Positions 1 through 7,064 of a stretch of 24,904 nt of DNA are shown here, one piece after another (within the stretch, counting starts at the first letter, position 1; each line of letters opens with the position of its first letter). Source of the stretch: a virus; IMG/VR virus record IMGVR_UViG_3300032246_002481, positions 1 to 24,904 of that record. One strand, given 5' to 3'. Below the pieces are notes generated by a model. It was given only the letters and a program-made list of their open reading frames with translations, was not told the DNA's origin and searched no databases. The position numbers and the translations under genes are program-made.

Positions 1-448
1 TAGCAGTTAAAGACGTAACATACGTTAACATTTGAGTTCCTGTTGTAGAAGAAGTTGTTGTATTACCTCTTTGATTAGTAGCTTTTACTTTAACTCCAAT
101 TATTTTTTCTGCATCTAAAGCACTTGTTGTATAAGTAGATGATGTTGCTCCAGATATATCTAAACCATCTCTAGTCCATTGATATGTATAAGATGTTGGA
201 ATATAGGCATCATTAGAATCCCATGACCCTGTTGATGCGCTATATGTACAACCAATACGACCATTAATCCCCGAAGTTACAGTAATTGCTGGATTTGAAG
301 AAGCACTTGGAAATTCTGGATAAGTTATTACCCAGTTTGTTCCATTATAAATCCATGCTTGTTTTGCGGGTGTCCAGGCTGAACCATTATAAATTCTTAA
401 TGCTTTTTGTGTTTGCCAAGCTGTTCCATCATATGCTTTTATAGTCAT
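1..448 (-). CDS. Putative tail fibre / adhesin, N-terminal part (runs off window)
   Basis: An open frame starts at the ATG at 448 and stays open to the window edge, giving 149 residues. The start is supported by an AGGA ribosome binding site that overlaps the TAG stop of the gene before it. The first 45 residues hold three short Trp modules of the form (Y/D)-(N/D)-G-(T/S)-x-W (YDGTAW, YNGSAW, YNGTNW), a motif that recurs at the ends of other fibres in this window. From about residue 55 the sequence becomes a Ser/Thr-rich beta segment with an Ig-like or FN3-like pattern: a Cys in GCTYSAS, then YTYQWTRDG, then YTTSALDAE. I infer a host-contact protein of the tail. The C-terminus is missing, so any receptor-binding domain cannot be judged. 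It is the last gene seen in this transcription direction. Confidence 0.75.
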   Translation of the reverse strand, partial: MTIKAYDGTAWQTQKALRIYNGSAWTPAKQAWIYNGTNWVITYPEFPSASSNPAITVTSGINGRIGCTYSASTGSWDSNDAYIPTSYTYQWTRDGLDISGATSSTYTTSALDAEKIIGVKVKATNQRGNTTTSSTTGTQMLTYVTSLTA

Positions 449-456
449 ATGTTATC

Positions 457-1302
457 CTAGTAGAAAATATATAAATCGCCAGCTGCAGTGCCAGTTGGTG
501 GCGTTCCAGTTGTATTATAAAATATTTTATTTGAATTTGCTGTATTGGTTCCATTTGCATATGCTGTTGTTGCAACAGTTGCCCATGATTCTACCGTTCC
601 ATTTGTAGTTAAAAATTTACCTGAGTTTGATGTTTGTGAAGGTAAAGCATATTGTGCAACTGTAGCCCATAATGCTGCCGTCCCATTTGTACTTAAAAAT
701 TTTCCAGAGTTTCCAGACTGGGTTGGTAATGTTTCTCCGACTGGTCCTGTGGCACCTGTGGCACCTGTCGATCCTTGTGGTCCTTGAACTCCTTGTGCAC
801 CCTGTGCGCCTGTGGCACCTGTAGCACCTGTATCGCCTTTTAATCCTTGTGGACCTTGTGCACCTTGTGCACCTGTATCGCCTTTAGGGCCTTGTGCGCC
901 TGTGGCACCTGTAGCACCTGTGGCACCTGTTGCTCCTTGTGGTCCTGTTTCACCCTGAATACCTTGTGGCCCTTGTGGGCCAACAATTTGACCTGCTGAG
1001 GTCCAAGATGATCCACCCCAAATATAAAGGTCTCCATCTGCATCAACAATTCTTGCATCATTTGCGCTATTACCAGTTGCTGGAAGTAGTGCTACTGTTG
1101 CTACTGATGCTTTAACATTGATTGATGTTCCTTGTGGTCCTGTTGGGCCTGCTGGGCCTTGTGGACCAACCTCTCCCTGTGGTCCTTGAGCACCTGTTGT
1201 AATTCTTTGAAGAGTCCATGCAATTCCATCCCAAATCCATGTGCTTCCACCAGCGGTGAATGACTGATTCAACGATGGACTATTTGGAAAATCAATTGCC
1301 AT
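457..1302 (-). CDS. Collagen-like tail fibre protein (281 aa)
   Basis: The ATG at 1302 follows an AGGAGATATAA ribosome binding site. The N-terminus (FPNSPS at 5-10, then WIWDGIAW at 22-29) resembles the start of many phage fibre proteins. Gly-X-Y collagen-like repeats fill about residues 38-58 and 108-190, rich in GPQG, GATG and GDTG triplets. Between them lies a 55-residue globular module (60-114, with [14 protein letters not shown]) that is almost the same as one in the 585-residue fibre next door. The C-terminal 90 residues carry two copies of a GNSGKFL-T-NGT-x-x-W-ATVA motif and end with GDLYIFY. Collagen repeats form trimeric rods in phage fibres, so this is probably a trimeric side or tail fibre. 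The product is clear as a fibre; its exact position in the virion is unknown. Confidence 0.85.
   Translation of the reverse strand: MAIDFPNSPSLNQSFTAGGSTWIWDGIAWTLQRITTGAQGPQGEVGPQGPAGPTGPQGTSINVKASVATVALLPATGNSANDARIVDADGDLYIWGGSSWTSAGQIVGPQGPQGIQGETGPQGATGATGATGATGAQGPKGDTGAQGAQGPQGLKGDTGATGATGAQGAQGVQGPQGSTGATGATGPVGETLPTQSGNSGKFLSTNGTAALWATVAQYALPSQTSNSGKFLTTNGTVESWATVATTAYANGTNTANSNKIFYNTTGTPPTGTAAGDLYIFY
961..1125 (-). repeat. 55-residue fibre module, copy in the 281-aa fibre
   Basis: This segment encodes residues 60-114 of the 281-residue fibre. It matches residues 316-370 of the 585-residue fibre (2217-2381) at 47 of 55 positions by eye, without gaps. The module contains [25 protein letters not shown] and [13 protein letters not shown] and sits between collagen-like stretches in both proteins. 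Confidence 0.9.
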
Positions 1303-1311
1303 TTATATCTC

Positions 1312-1572
1312 CTATGCTCCTGCTATTGCTTTAGCTTCATCTTCAGTTAAACCTAAAGATTGAAGTTTTATTAATGCTGAATTTTTTGCTGCTTCTTTAT
1401 CTGCTAAATCTTGTGCTTCTTTATCTTCTATTGCTTTGATTGCATCTTTTAATTGTTTTGCAGTTGGAATTGGAAATTCTTCTCCTACCCATGTAATCAT
1501 GGATACGTCGTCATTAATCATACTAAATTCTGCATTAGGATATATATAACGAATTGCATTAAAATTTTTCAT
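1312..1572 (-). CDS. Small fibre-associated protein, possible fibre chaperone (86 aa)
   Basis: The start codon at 1572 overlaps the TGA stop of the 585-residue collagen-like fibre (ATGA), which points to translational coupling. The N-terminal half ([14 protein letters not shown], then EEFPIPT) recalls the small proteins encoded after fibre genes in many phages. The second half is a helical, Ala/Lys/Glu-rich segment ending in [20 protein letters not shown], a motif often seen at the C-terminus of small tail-associated proteins (XkdW-like in my recollection). The YPNAEF motif parallels FPNASFP in the 95-residue protein at 4477-4764. Size, coupling and position suggest a fibre-assembly accessory or a short virion component. 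I cannot tell which, and no catalytic signature is visible. Confidence 0.7.
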   Translation of the reverse strand: MKNFNAIRYIYPNAEFSMINDDVSMITWVGEEFPIPTAKQLKDAIKAIEDKEAQDLADKEAAKNSALIKLQSLGLTEDEAKAIAGA

Positions 1573-3326
1573 GCTAGTATCTCCATCGCTATAATTTGAA
1601 CTGATGCTCCTGATGGATTTGCTCCATAACTAGGAGCACTAAAAATATTATTTATTTGAAATTTATATGTTGTTGCACTTGTTGTTGCAGGTGAATCAAT
1701 ATATTGAGTTGAATATACATCATAATCAGCTGTATTTACTGAGCTACCATTTGGGAAATACCCTCCAGTAAATGCATTTGTAATAGCAGTTGCTCCTCTT
1801 AATAGTTGAACCCATCCAGTAAAATATGGTTGCGATCCACCACTTGATCCGAATGTTCCAAATGATGACATTATAAGAATTTTACTTGTTGCAAGAGTTG
1901 GAGTAATTGTTACGGATAAACCAGATACATCTACCCATCCCGCTCCGCCTGTTGCTGATGTTGTACTTGTTGTTACTGCACTAACAACTTGAGCTATTTT
2001 TCCTGCAGAGCCAGCTGGGCCAGTTGCACCCGCTGGGCCTGTTGCACCCGTTAAACCCTGAATTCCTTGTGCACCTTGTGGTCCTGTTGGACCCGCTGGG
2101 CCTGTTGCACCTGTTGCACCTGTTGCACCTGTATCACCCTTTAATCCTTGTGCACCTGTTGCACCTGTTGCACCTGTTGCGCCTGTTGCGCCTTGTATAC
2201 CTTGTGCACCTTGCGGTCCCTGTGGGCCTTGAGGTCCTACAATTTGTCCTGCTGAAGACCAAGAAGATCCATTCCAAATATATAAATCCCCATCAGCGTC
2301 TACAATTCTTGCATCATTTACAGTATTTCCTGTTGCTGGCAATGCTGCTACAGTTAAAGAAGAAGCTTTAAGATTTATTGAAACACCTTGTGGTCCCGCT
2401 GGTCCTTGTGGCCCCTCTGGTCCTTGTGCGCCTGCTGGACCAGATAAAGATGATCCAATTTCTACCCAGTAAGAATCGTAGTAAGTATACCCTTTGCCAT
2501 TTGTAGAATTAAACCATGCCTGTCCATCCACAGGACTAGTGGGTGGTGTTGCAGAAGTAATAGAAAAAGTTGCTTTAGATCCTGTAGCGCCTGTTGCTCC
2601 AGTTAAACCTTGTGGTCCTGTTGGACCCTGTGAGCCCGTTAAACCTGTTGGGCCTTGCGGTCCTACTGAACCTTGTGGGCCTGTTGGTCCTTGTGCGCCT
2701 GTGGCACCTGTATCGCCTTTTATGCCCTGTATTCCTTGTGGTCCTTGTGGGCCTTGTGCACCCGTTTGACCTTGTGGTCCTTGCAAAGCTCCAGCATCAA
2801 ACCAAGTATTATTTACTGTATTCCAAACCATTAGTGTGCCAGTAGATAAAATTAACCATGCATCTCCTGCGCTGCCTGTTAAATTAGCAGCAGTAAATGC
2901 AGTCATTGTTGCATAATTTCCACGAACAGTTAATGCTGTTCCTGTATCACCTTTAGCACCAGTTGCACCTGTATCGCCTTTAGGGCCAGTTGCACCTTGC
3001 GGTCCTGTGGCTCCTGTAGGGCCTGCTGGGCCAGTTGCACCTTGCGGTCCTGTGGCTCCTGTAGGGCCTGCTGGGCCTGCAACAGTGCTTGCAGCACCTG
3101 TGGCACCTTGTGGTCCTGTTGGACCTGCTGGACCTTGTACGCCTTGTACACCTTGTGCACCCGTATCACCTTTAGGGCCTTGCGGTCCTGTGGCTCCTGT
3201 TGGTCCTGGATTGTTTGTTAAATAATTATCTATATCTGTTGCTAAATAGCCAAGGTCTCTTGGGACATCGGGCGACATATCTAATGTCGGATATCTAAAT
3301 GTTTTAGGTGTTACATTTCCTGGCAT
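1569..3326 (-). CDS. Large collagen-like tail fibre protein (585 aa)
   Basis: Gly-X-Y collagen-like segments occupy about residues 41-129, 182-250, 295-314 and 364-441. They alternate with three short globular modules: one ending in [12 protein letters not shown] (131-181), one with [14 protein letters not shown] (251-294) and one with [14 protein letters not shown] (316-363). The C-terminal domain (442-585) contains [36 protein letters not shown] and ends in IIAMEILA. I recognise this as a common phage fibre tip domain of aquatic phages. The N-terminal 40 residues probably anchor the fibre to the particle. No Shine-Dalgarno sequence precedes the ATG at 3326; instead a TATAAT box lies 6 nt upstream, consistent with leaderless translation. 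A perfect 45-bp tandem repeat lies in the first collagen segment. Likely a trimeric host-recognition fibre. Confidence 0.88.
   Translation of the reverse strand: MPGNVTPKTFRYPTLDMSPDVPRDLGYLATDIDNYLTNNPGPTGATGPQGPKGDTGAQGVQGVQGPAGPTGPQGATGAASTVAGPAGPTGATGPQGATGPAGPTGATGPQGATGPKGDTGATGAKGDTGTALTVRGNYATMTAFTAANLTGSAGDAWLILSTGTLMVWNTVNNTWFDAGALQGPQGQTGAQGPQGPQGIQGIKGDTGATGAQGPTGPQGSVGPQGPTGLTGSQGPTGPQGLTGATGATGSKATFSITSATPPTSPVDGQAWFNSTNGKGYTYYDSYWVEIGSSLSGPAGAQGPEGPQGPAGPQGVSINLKASSLTVAALPATGNTVNDARIVDADGDLYIWNGSSWSSAGQIVGPQGPQGPQGAQGIQGATGATGATGATGAQGLKGDTGATGATGATGPAGPTGPQGAQGIQGLTGATGPAGATGPAGSAGKIAQVVSAVTTSTTSATGGAGWVDVSGLSVTITPTLATSKILIMSSFGTFGSSGGSQPYFTGWVQLLRGATAITNAFTGGYFPNGSSVNTADYDVYSTQYIDSPATTSATTYKFQINNIFSAPSYGANPSGASVQIIAMEILA
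2217..2381 (-). repeat. 55-residue fibre module, copy in the 585-aa fibre
   Basis: This encodes residues 316-370 of the 585-residue fibre and is the partner of 961-1125. It differs from that copy at only 8 residues. Both copies are followed directly by GPQGPQG collagen triplets, so collagen DNA flanks the module in both genes. Confidence 0.9.
2983..3075 (-). repeat. Perfect 45-bp tandem repeat in collagen-coding DNA
   Basis: The bases from 2983 to 3030 recur exactly at 3028-3075, a period of 45 bp, or 15 residues and five Gly-X-Y triplets. The unit reads as [15 protein letters not shown] at the protein level. Identity at the third codon positions points to a recent in-frame duplication rather than selection on the protein alone. 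Confidence 0.9.
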
Positions 3327-3332
3327 TTTTAA

Positions 3333-3341
3333 ATTATACCA
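3333..3341 (-). promoter_or_regulatory. Extended -10 promoter (TGGTATAAT) for a leaderless fibre transcript
   Basis: On the minus strand, TGGTATAAT is followed by only six bases (TTAAAA) before the ATG at 3326. A perfect TATAAT with the TGn extension is a strong sigma70-type -10 box. I see no good -35 hexamer at 17 nt, which an extended -10 can do without. Transcription would start at or next to the ATG. No Shine-Dalgarno sequence lies between the box and the start codon. This is a pattern-based call. Confidence 0.6.
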
Positions 3342-3355
3342 TTCTCAGGGTTATA

Positions 3356-3384
3356 AGCCTTTTAAAAGCCTACTATTTGAGCCT
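3356..3384 (-). repeat. Three AGGCT direct repeats upstream of the promoter
   Basis: AGGCT occurs three times on the minus strand, at 3380-3384, 3367-3371 and 3356-3360, with offsets of 13 and 11 bp, just upstream of the -10 box at 3333-3341. A palindromic TTTTAAAA joins the second and third copies. The 77-bp gap 3327-3403 is the largest in the window and otherwise holds only the promoter and a weak CTACT/AGTAG inverted repeat. Regulator or activator binding is possible but unproven. Confidence 0.4.
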
Positions 3385-3403
3385 TTCATTGCTTAAGTAG
3401 TAT

Positions 3404-3736
3404 TTAAGAAATAACCTCTACGCCAGAAACGGTGAGAAGAATACCACCTGGAATACTAGCCTTAGCAAATATCCGATCACCTGGGTTTACAACTATTGTA
3501 ACATTATGTGAAATAATAGATTTTTCTGTTGCGGTCATATCTGGAAATACTTTATTATAATCTTGAGCATCTTCACCTGCTGGAGCAACATAAATAGAAT
3601 AAATTAATGTTCCATTATAAATATTTGAAACAATGATATTTTTTAAAATTGCTTTATTAGAAAATGTTTTAAGTGGTGTAGTTGCCAGTTGGCTTAGTAT
3701 TAAAGGACCAACAAATCTTTGAGGTTCATATGCCAT
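3404..3736 (-). CDS. Small virion structural protein, beta-rich (110 aa)
   Basis: The ATG at 3736 is preceded by AAGGAGAAAAA, a good ribosome binding site. The protein is a compact all-beta sequence without signal peptide or membrane segment. It contains APAGED at about residues 51-56, NPGDRIFAKAS at about 84-94 and ends in LTVSGVEVIS. The pattern of a turn (PAGE), then PGD-x-I-x-x-x-A and SGV-x-(V/I) at the end is shared with the 105-residue protein at 8603-8920, so the two appear to be distant paralogs. Proteins of this shape are common next to fibre genes in tailed phages and are usually annotated only as virion structural. It lies between the lectin-like gene and the 585-residue fibre. 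A fibre-adaptor or decoration role is inference. Confidence 0.65.
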   Translation of the reverse strand: MAYEPQRFVGPLILSQLATTPLKTFSNKAILKNIIVSNIYNGTLIYSIYVAPAGEDAQDYNKVFPDMTATEKSIISHNVTIVVNPGDRIFAKASIPGGILLTVSGVEVIS

Positions 3737-3745
3737 TTTTTCTCC

Positions 3746-4468
3746 TTAGACAATTGTCCATTTAGAGATAAGGTCTCGTTCAACCTGACTCATTTCATAA
3801 TCACTTACAGCTCTGTTGTAAATAATAATTTCTCCTAGATCAAATTGACCATATGTAGATAGATAACGTCCAATTGATTGTCCAGTCATATTAGAAGGAG
3901 CACCATCTGAAGCTCCAAGAGCAACGGTTGTAGCATTTCTTCTAACTTCTCTTCTATTATTTGTATTATCAAATCTTATAGTATAAAGTTCTGGGCGTCC
4001 TGCTGTTACTGCTGGAACAATTGCGTTAATATCATCATTTCCAAAAACAGCTCTAGATGATGTTGGAATTGTATACCCAAATGCTAGGTTTGATCTTGTT
4101 GCTACTCCTTGACCGCCAATAACAAACGAGCTACCAGTCTTTGCGGTTTTAGTTGCTACATAAAAAAATGTAAAAGATGAATTTGCAAGCCATGATAATG
4201 TTGGGTCTGCAAATGTCATAAAGTTATTTACGCCATCAAATCTTAAAGCTGGCAATGAGTTAATTGCTGCTAATACATATGTTGGCTGATTTGTTGAGGT
4301 TGCTTGTACAAAGTTTCTTTGATATTGAGATCTATCAAGAGCTAGTGAGCATTTACCTGTTACGGGTGCTACTGTAAAGTTAGCAATAGATGTGCAATCT
4401 AGCCATAGGGATAAACCAAACTGGCTATATCTTGCTCTTTTAAATATTGATCTCTGTGACTCTAACAT
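3746..4468 (-). CDS. LamG / concanavalin A-like lectin domain protein (240 aa)
   Basis: The ATG at 4468 follows a strong AGGAGGAATA site that overlaps the stop of the 95-residue gene. The protein has the hallmarks of the laminin-G-like / concanavalin A jelly-roll fold used by many phage and bacterial adhesins: LSLWLDC at about residues 19-25, a Pro-Thr-Tyr then LPALRFDGVNNFMTF at about 73-87, a run of beta strands (SFTFFYVATKT, SSFVIGGQG), and the characteristic C-terminal IGRY, FDLGEIIIYNRAVSDYEMSQVERDL. The length fits a single LamG domain with little else. Such domains often bind carbohydrates, so attachment to a host glycan is a fair inference, though no sugar-binding residues can be named. 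It lies in the fibre cluster. Confidence 0.85.
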   Translation of the reverse strand: MLESQRSIFKRARYSQFGLSLWLDCTSIANFTVAPVTGKCSLALDRSQYQRNFVQATSTNQPTYVLAAINSLPALRFDGVNNFMTFADPTLSWLANSSFTFFYVATKTAKTGSSFVIGGQGVATRSNLAFGYTIPTSSRAVFGNDDINAIVPAVTAGRPELYTIRFDNTNNRREVRRNATTVALGASDGAPSNMTGQSIGRYLSTYGQFDLGEIIIYNRAVSDYEMSQVERDLISKWTIV

Positions 4469-4476
4469 TATTCCTC

Positions 4477-4764
4477 CTACAACGATTCAAATTCTTTAAT
4501 AGCGGCTTTATTTGATTTTATTTCTTGTGAAGTAAAATCTACAAGTTCAACTCTGTATACTGATCCATCTAAGAAGTATGGATCACAGAATATCATTTTT
4601 TGCTTTTTTTCATCATGCTCTAAATACTCTAAAACTTCAACTAATTTATTTTCTGTTTTAAAATCTTCATCTGGCCCTGAAAGAGGGAAAGAGGCATTAG
4701 GAAATAAAGTGGAAAGAGTTCCAGATCGTTCTACGGCTTCTGAATTAAGTATAGCGTAATACAT
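4477..4764 (-). CDS. Small fibre-associated protein with FPNASFP motif (95 aa)
   Basis: This gene begins one base after the TAA stop of the 516-residue fibre, so the two are probably coupled. There is only a weak GGAT ribosome binding site. The sequence starts MYYAILNSEAVERSGTL and has LFPNASFPLSGP at about 20-31, a short helix KLVEVLEYLEHDEKK, and a beta pair FLDGSVYRVELVDF. Similar short proteins with a 'tune/turn, then LFPN-x-SFP' N-terminus occur behind fibre genes in aquatic phages as far as I recall. It may be a fibre folding helper or a capping subunit. The 86-residue protein at 1312-1572 has a comparable YPNAEF motif and position, which supports a shared job, but similarity beyond that is slight. 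Confidence 0.65.
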   Translation of the reverse strand: MYYAILNSEAVERSGTLSTLFPNASFPLSGPDEDFKTENKLVEVLEYLEHDEKKQKMIFCDPYFLDGSVYRVELVDFTSQEIKSNKAAIKEFESL

Positions 4765-4765
4765 T

Positions 4766-6316
4766 TTATCCGTGTGACCATTCGTTCATTGGAACAATTG
4801 TTGGATAGTTTGTAGACTGATATCTTGTATCAAATGAGTATGTAAATACAGACTTAAAAAGGTTCAGTCTTGAACCATTTGCTTGTGCTGTTCCATCAGA
4901 GTCAACTCCATACTTTAAAAGTCCTCCTGGATCAACAACATAAAGTCTCATTCCAACATTTCCATCAACGTTTGAATCTCCTGAGTGAAAAATAAATTTG
5001 TCTCTCTTGAAAGGAACAATTTGTGCTCCCCAACTAGTGCTTGCCCATTGAGATGTATAATACTTTGAAGGATCTTGAGTATTAAAGAAAATACCATTCC
5101 ATCCTGTTTGATAGTAATAATATGGTGAATATGCTACAACCCAGTTTTGATCCCAAGTTTGCATATAACGCATACCATAGTAGTTTCCTTGTTCAATTCC
5201 ATATGAAGTTGTATGACCTTCACCATTTAAGGTTGTTAAAGTTCCAGAAGATGTTGCAAAGTTAGGAGCAAATGTTGCATAACGAGTTGTGTTTGAAGGA
5301 ACAAATCGTGCAATTCCAACTAGATTATTATCTCCCATAACAATGTATGCTTTTCTTCTTGATTCATCATAGTTTTGAGATGCATCTTGTTGCCACTGAA
5401 AATCATTATAATAGTAGTAAGCTGTTTGAGTTAATGCTGTAGGACGACCTGCAGTAAATGCCTCTAATAAAAATCTGTGCATAGTTCCAACTGTATAGTT
5501 AGTTGCATCTAAATCTCTATTTGAATTAGCATTTTTCCATACGTGAAGTCTATAGTTATTAGAGTTATCTCTAGGCTCCAATACTGCTAAAGTATTTGTT
5601 CTAACATTGTATGAAATTGCTGTATAGCCAGTATTAAATCCAGCCCATGTTGCATATGTACTGCTCATAGTTACTAATTCTAATGGTGCAGTTCCACTTC
5701 TAGGATAAATTCCCAGCTGGCTGTTTCTGTAATAAATTGAGTTTCTTGGTCGGATTCCTGATTTTTCAATCATTGTTCCAAAAAATGGCCAGTGTTCTAA
5801 TACATAGTTATACCAAACTGAGTGAGCAAATTGTGCGTCAGATCCTGAAGCAGGGGCATGTCCTGGTAGCTGAACGTGCCAGTTACCTTCATCTTGCTGG
5901 TAGTTAGTTCCTTTTACTGAAGAGTGTCCCGTTCCTCTGGAGTCTTGTGAAGTATTTGTATATCTTGTACCTCTATCAGGCCAGTCTTGACCTTCTGTAT
6001 CATCTCTTAAGTATCCGCCATACATTGGCTGCATATTGCTACTGTAAGTAGTAAATGCTGGCTCGTTAGCTCTATTAGTATAAACACCAAAAGTAGGGAG
6101 AGGGTTTCTTGTGACAGAAGTAGTTGAAATATTAGTAGATATTAAACCTACGTTAGCAATAGAGGTATTTAAGCCTAACCCTGACGAAGATGCTAAAAGT
6201 ATAGAAAGCATTTGAGGGCTTGTATTGATTCCAGCATTTAGATTATTGTAGACTGATAAGTCTAAATCTGGTAATGCTATAGAATTACTATTTCCTGATA
6301 TTGTTGATAGTGCCAC
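4766..6316 (-). CDS. Aromatic-rich tail fibre / receptor-binding protein, paralog A (516 aa)
   Basis: Translation probably starts at the GTG at 6316, which sits 6 nt after AGGAG; the product then begins with Ala-Leu-Ser like its MA-starting neighbours. The first 75 residues are Ser/Thr/Asn/Leu-rich and may form an attachment or trimerisation region. From NPLPTFGVYTNRANEPAF onward it aligns along its full length with the 503-residue protein at 7065-8576. Shared signposts are PLPTF, the LQPI/MQPM segment, the W-P-x-x-G-T-N-Y region, VPSN-T-YAT, EQG-x-x-YGMR, WD-x-NWVVAY-x-x-YYYY and the late PF/PY-x-x-DKF. The body is very rich in Tyr, Trp and Asn, and repeated beta segments suggest a beta-propeller or beta-prism. 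A host-receptor-binding role is inferred from composition and location. Confidence 0.78.
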   Translation of the reverse strand: MALSTISGNSNSIALPDLDLSVYNNLNAGINTSPQMLSILLASSSGLGLNTSIANVGLISTNISTTSVTRNPLPTFGVYTNRANEPAFTTYSSNMQPMYGGYLRDDTEGQDWPDRGTRYTNTSQDSRGTGHSSVKGTNYQQDEGNWHVQLPGHAPASGSDAQFAHSVWYNYVLEHWPFFGTMIEKSGIRPRNSIYYRNSQLGIYPRSGTAPLELVTMSSTYATWAGFNTGYTAISYNVRTNTLAVLEPRDNSNNYRLHVWKNANSNRDLDATNYTVGTMHRFLLEAFTAGRPTALTQTAYYYYNDFQWQQDASQNYDESRRKAYIVMGDNNLVGIARFVPSNTTRYATFAPNFATSSGTLTTLNGEGHTTSYGIEQGNYYGMRYMQTWDQNWVVAYSPYYYYQTGWNGIFFNTQDPSKYYTSQWASTSWGAQIVPFKRDKFIFHSGDSNVDGNVGMRLYVVDPGGLLKYGVDSDGTAQANGSRLNLFKSVFTYSFDTRYQSTNYPTIVPMNEWSHG

Positions 6317-6322
6317 TTTGTT

Positions 6323-6327
6323 CTCCT
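6323..6327 (-). promoter_or_regulatory. Ribosome binding site that supports the GTG start at 6316
   Basis: AGGAG is placed 6 nt before GTG on the minus strand. No ATG offers a comparable site in this frame near the N-terminus, and the resulting protein begins Val/Met-Ala-Leu like its relatives. This is the only non-ATG start I favour in the window. Confidence 0.7.
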
Positions 6328-6335
6328 ATTTTATG

Positions 6336-6773
6336 TTATATTTTTAAATCTGAAAATGCGTATGATCCAAAGATTGTTGTTCCATTATTTCTTGTATAAA
6401 AGTTTAAAACTGTTGTATCTAGTGAAAGTACTGGCTGAATGTTTGAAGCACCGCCACCATCCCATACGATTCCTGCTGGCCAAGTTATGGTGTATGATCC
6501 ACCAGACTTGATTTCCATTTGCCAAAATTGTGCTACGTTTGCTGTAGCAGCAATGTTTGAAAAAGCTACTGTAAAGTTTCCACCTGCAATTACTTTAAAA
6601 ACATTTGATGTAGATAAGTCTAGGGTAAGGGTTCCGCTTGACTTAGTTCCAAGGTTTGTAAACTGTGATGGGATATTAAAGTATGGCTTACCTTGTCCAT
6701 TAATTGGAGCTTGAAGATATGTATAAGTCCAAAGTGCTGGAGTTACTGATTGGGGGGTCTGTGTAATTGGCAT
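6336..6773 (-). CDS. Beta-rich tail domain protein (145 aa)
   Basis: The ATG at 6773 is chosen over an upstream in-frame ATG at 6848. It has an AGAGGAA site with 6-nt spacing and begins one base after the stop of the 92-residue gene, whereas the longer form would overlap that gene by 74 bp and add an uncharacteristic Gln-rich start. The sequence reads LTLDLSTSNVFKVI, FTVAFSNI, YTITWPAGIVWDGG and VLNFYTRNNGTTIFGSY. This layout (first strand with LDLS, then TWPA-x-V-W, then a FYTRNNGTT turn) is a very common phage tail-fibre / tail-associated module. It lies between the two paralogous 500-residue fibres. It is probably a virion component that caps or connects a fibre; the exact role is unknown. 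Confidence 0.8.
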   Translation of the reverse strand: MPITQTPQSVTPALWTYTYLQAPINGQGKPYFNIPSQFTNLGTKSSGTLTLDLSTSNVFKVIAGGNFTVAFSNIAATANVAQFWQMEIKSGGSYTITWPAGIVWDGGGASNIQPVLSLDTTVLNFYTRNNGTTIFGSYAFSDLKI

Positions 6774-6774
6774 T

Positions 6775-7053
6775 TTATTCCTCTTCTGGAAGATCGAGTT
6801 CAGGCAAATCTGCTGGTCGAATTCCTGGTCTTGGTTCTGGTAATGCATCCCATTCAGCTTGATCGTCTTTTACACGCTTAGCTGCTACAGCATGATCTGC
6901 AATTCTTACTTCATTATCTGTTTTTCCTGGATATTTGTCAACAACAACTCCGTCAACAAGACCAAGTCTATGTGGCAAAGACGTTACAATATCTGTTTCG
7001 TATTCTCCATTTTGATTAAACTCTGCTACTCCATTATAAAAATTAATTTTCAT
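6775..7053 (-). CDS. Small hypothetical protein, possible fibre chaperone (92 aa)
   Basis: The ATG at 7053 follows GGGAGAAAAAAA. The gene starts 11 bp after the stop of the 503-residue fibre and ends one base before the 145-residue gene. The first 40 residues look beta-like (MKINFYNGVAEFNQNGEYET, then RLGLVDGVVVDKYPG). The middle is helical and charged (VAAKRVKDDQAEWDAL) and the tail is Pro/Glu/Asp/Leu-rich (PEPRPGIRPADLPELDLPEEE region), probably disordered. I do not recognise a family. Its place just after a large fibre gene matches the position of the 125-, 95- and 86-residue genes, so a chaperone or accessory role in fibre assembly is a reasonable guess, not a demonstrated one. Confidence 0.6.
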   Translation of the reverse strand: MKINFYNGVAEFNQNGEYETDIVTSLPHRLGLVDGVVVDKYPGKTDNEVRIADHAVAAKRVKDDQAEWDALPEPRPGIRPADLPELDLPEEE

Positions 7054-7064
7054 TTTTTTCTCCC

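Noticed and set aside
545-787. Plus-strand open frame of 80 codons over the 281-residue fibre
   Set aside because: It is antisense to a Gly-X-Y and repeat-rich region and has Pro/Cys/Val repetition, a by-product of the collagen codons. It has no ribosome binding site or family signature.
2024-3225. Several plus-strand open frames over the 585-residue fibre
   Set aside because: They mirror collagen repeats (Gly-Pro-Cys or Leu-rich periodic sequences), are mutually overlapping, and lie opposite a strongly supported fibre gene.
6752-6757. Six-base G/C run near the start of the 145-residue gene as a phase-variable tract
   Set aside because: Six bases are too short to be convincing, and no alternative frame gives a plausible product.
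6774-6848. Longer version of the 145-residue protein starting at 6848
   Set aside because: It would overlap the well-supported 92-residue gene and add a Gln-rich stretch that does not match the family. A good ribosome binding site favours 6773.
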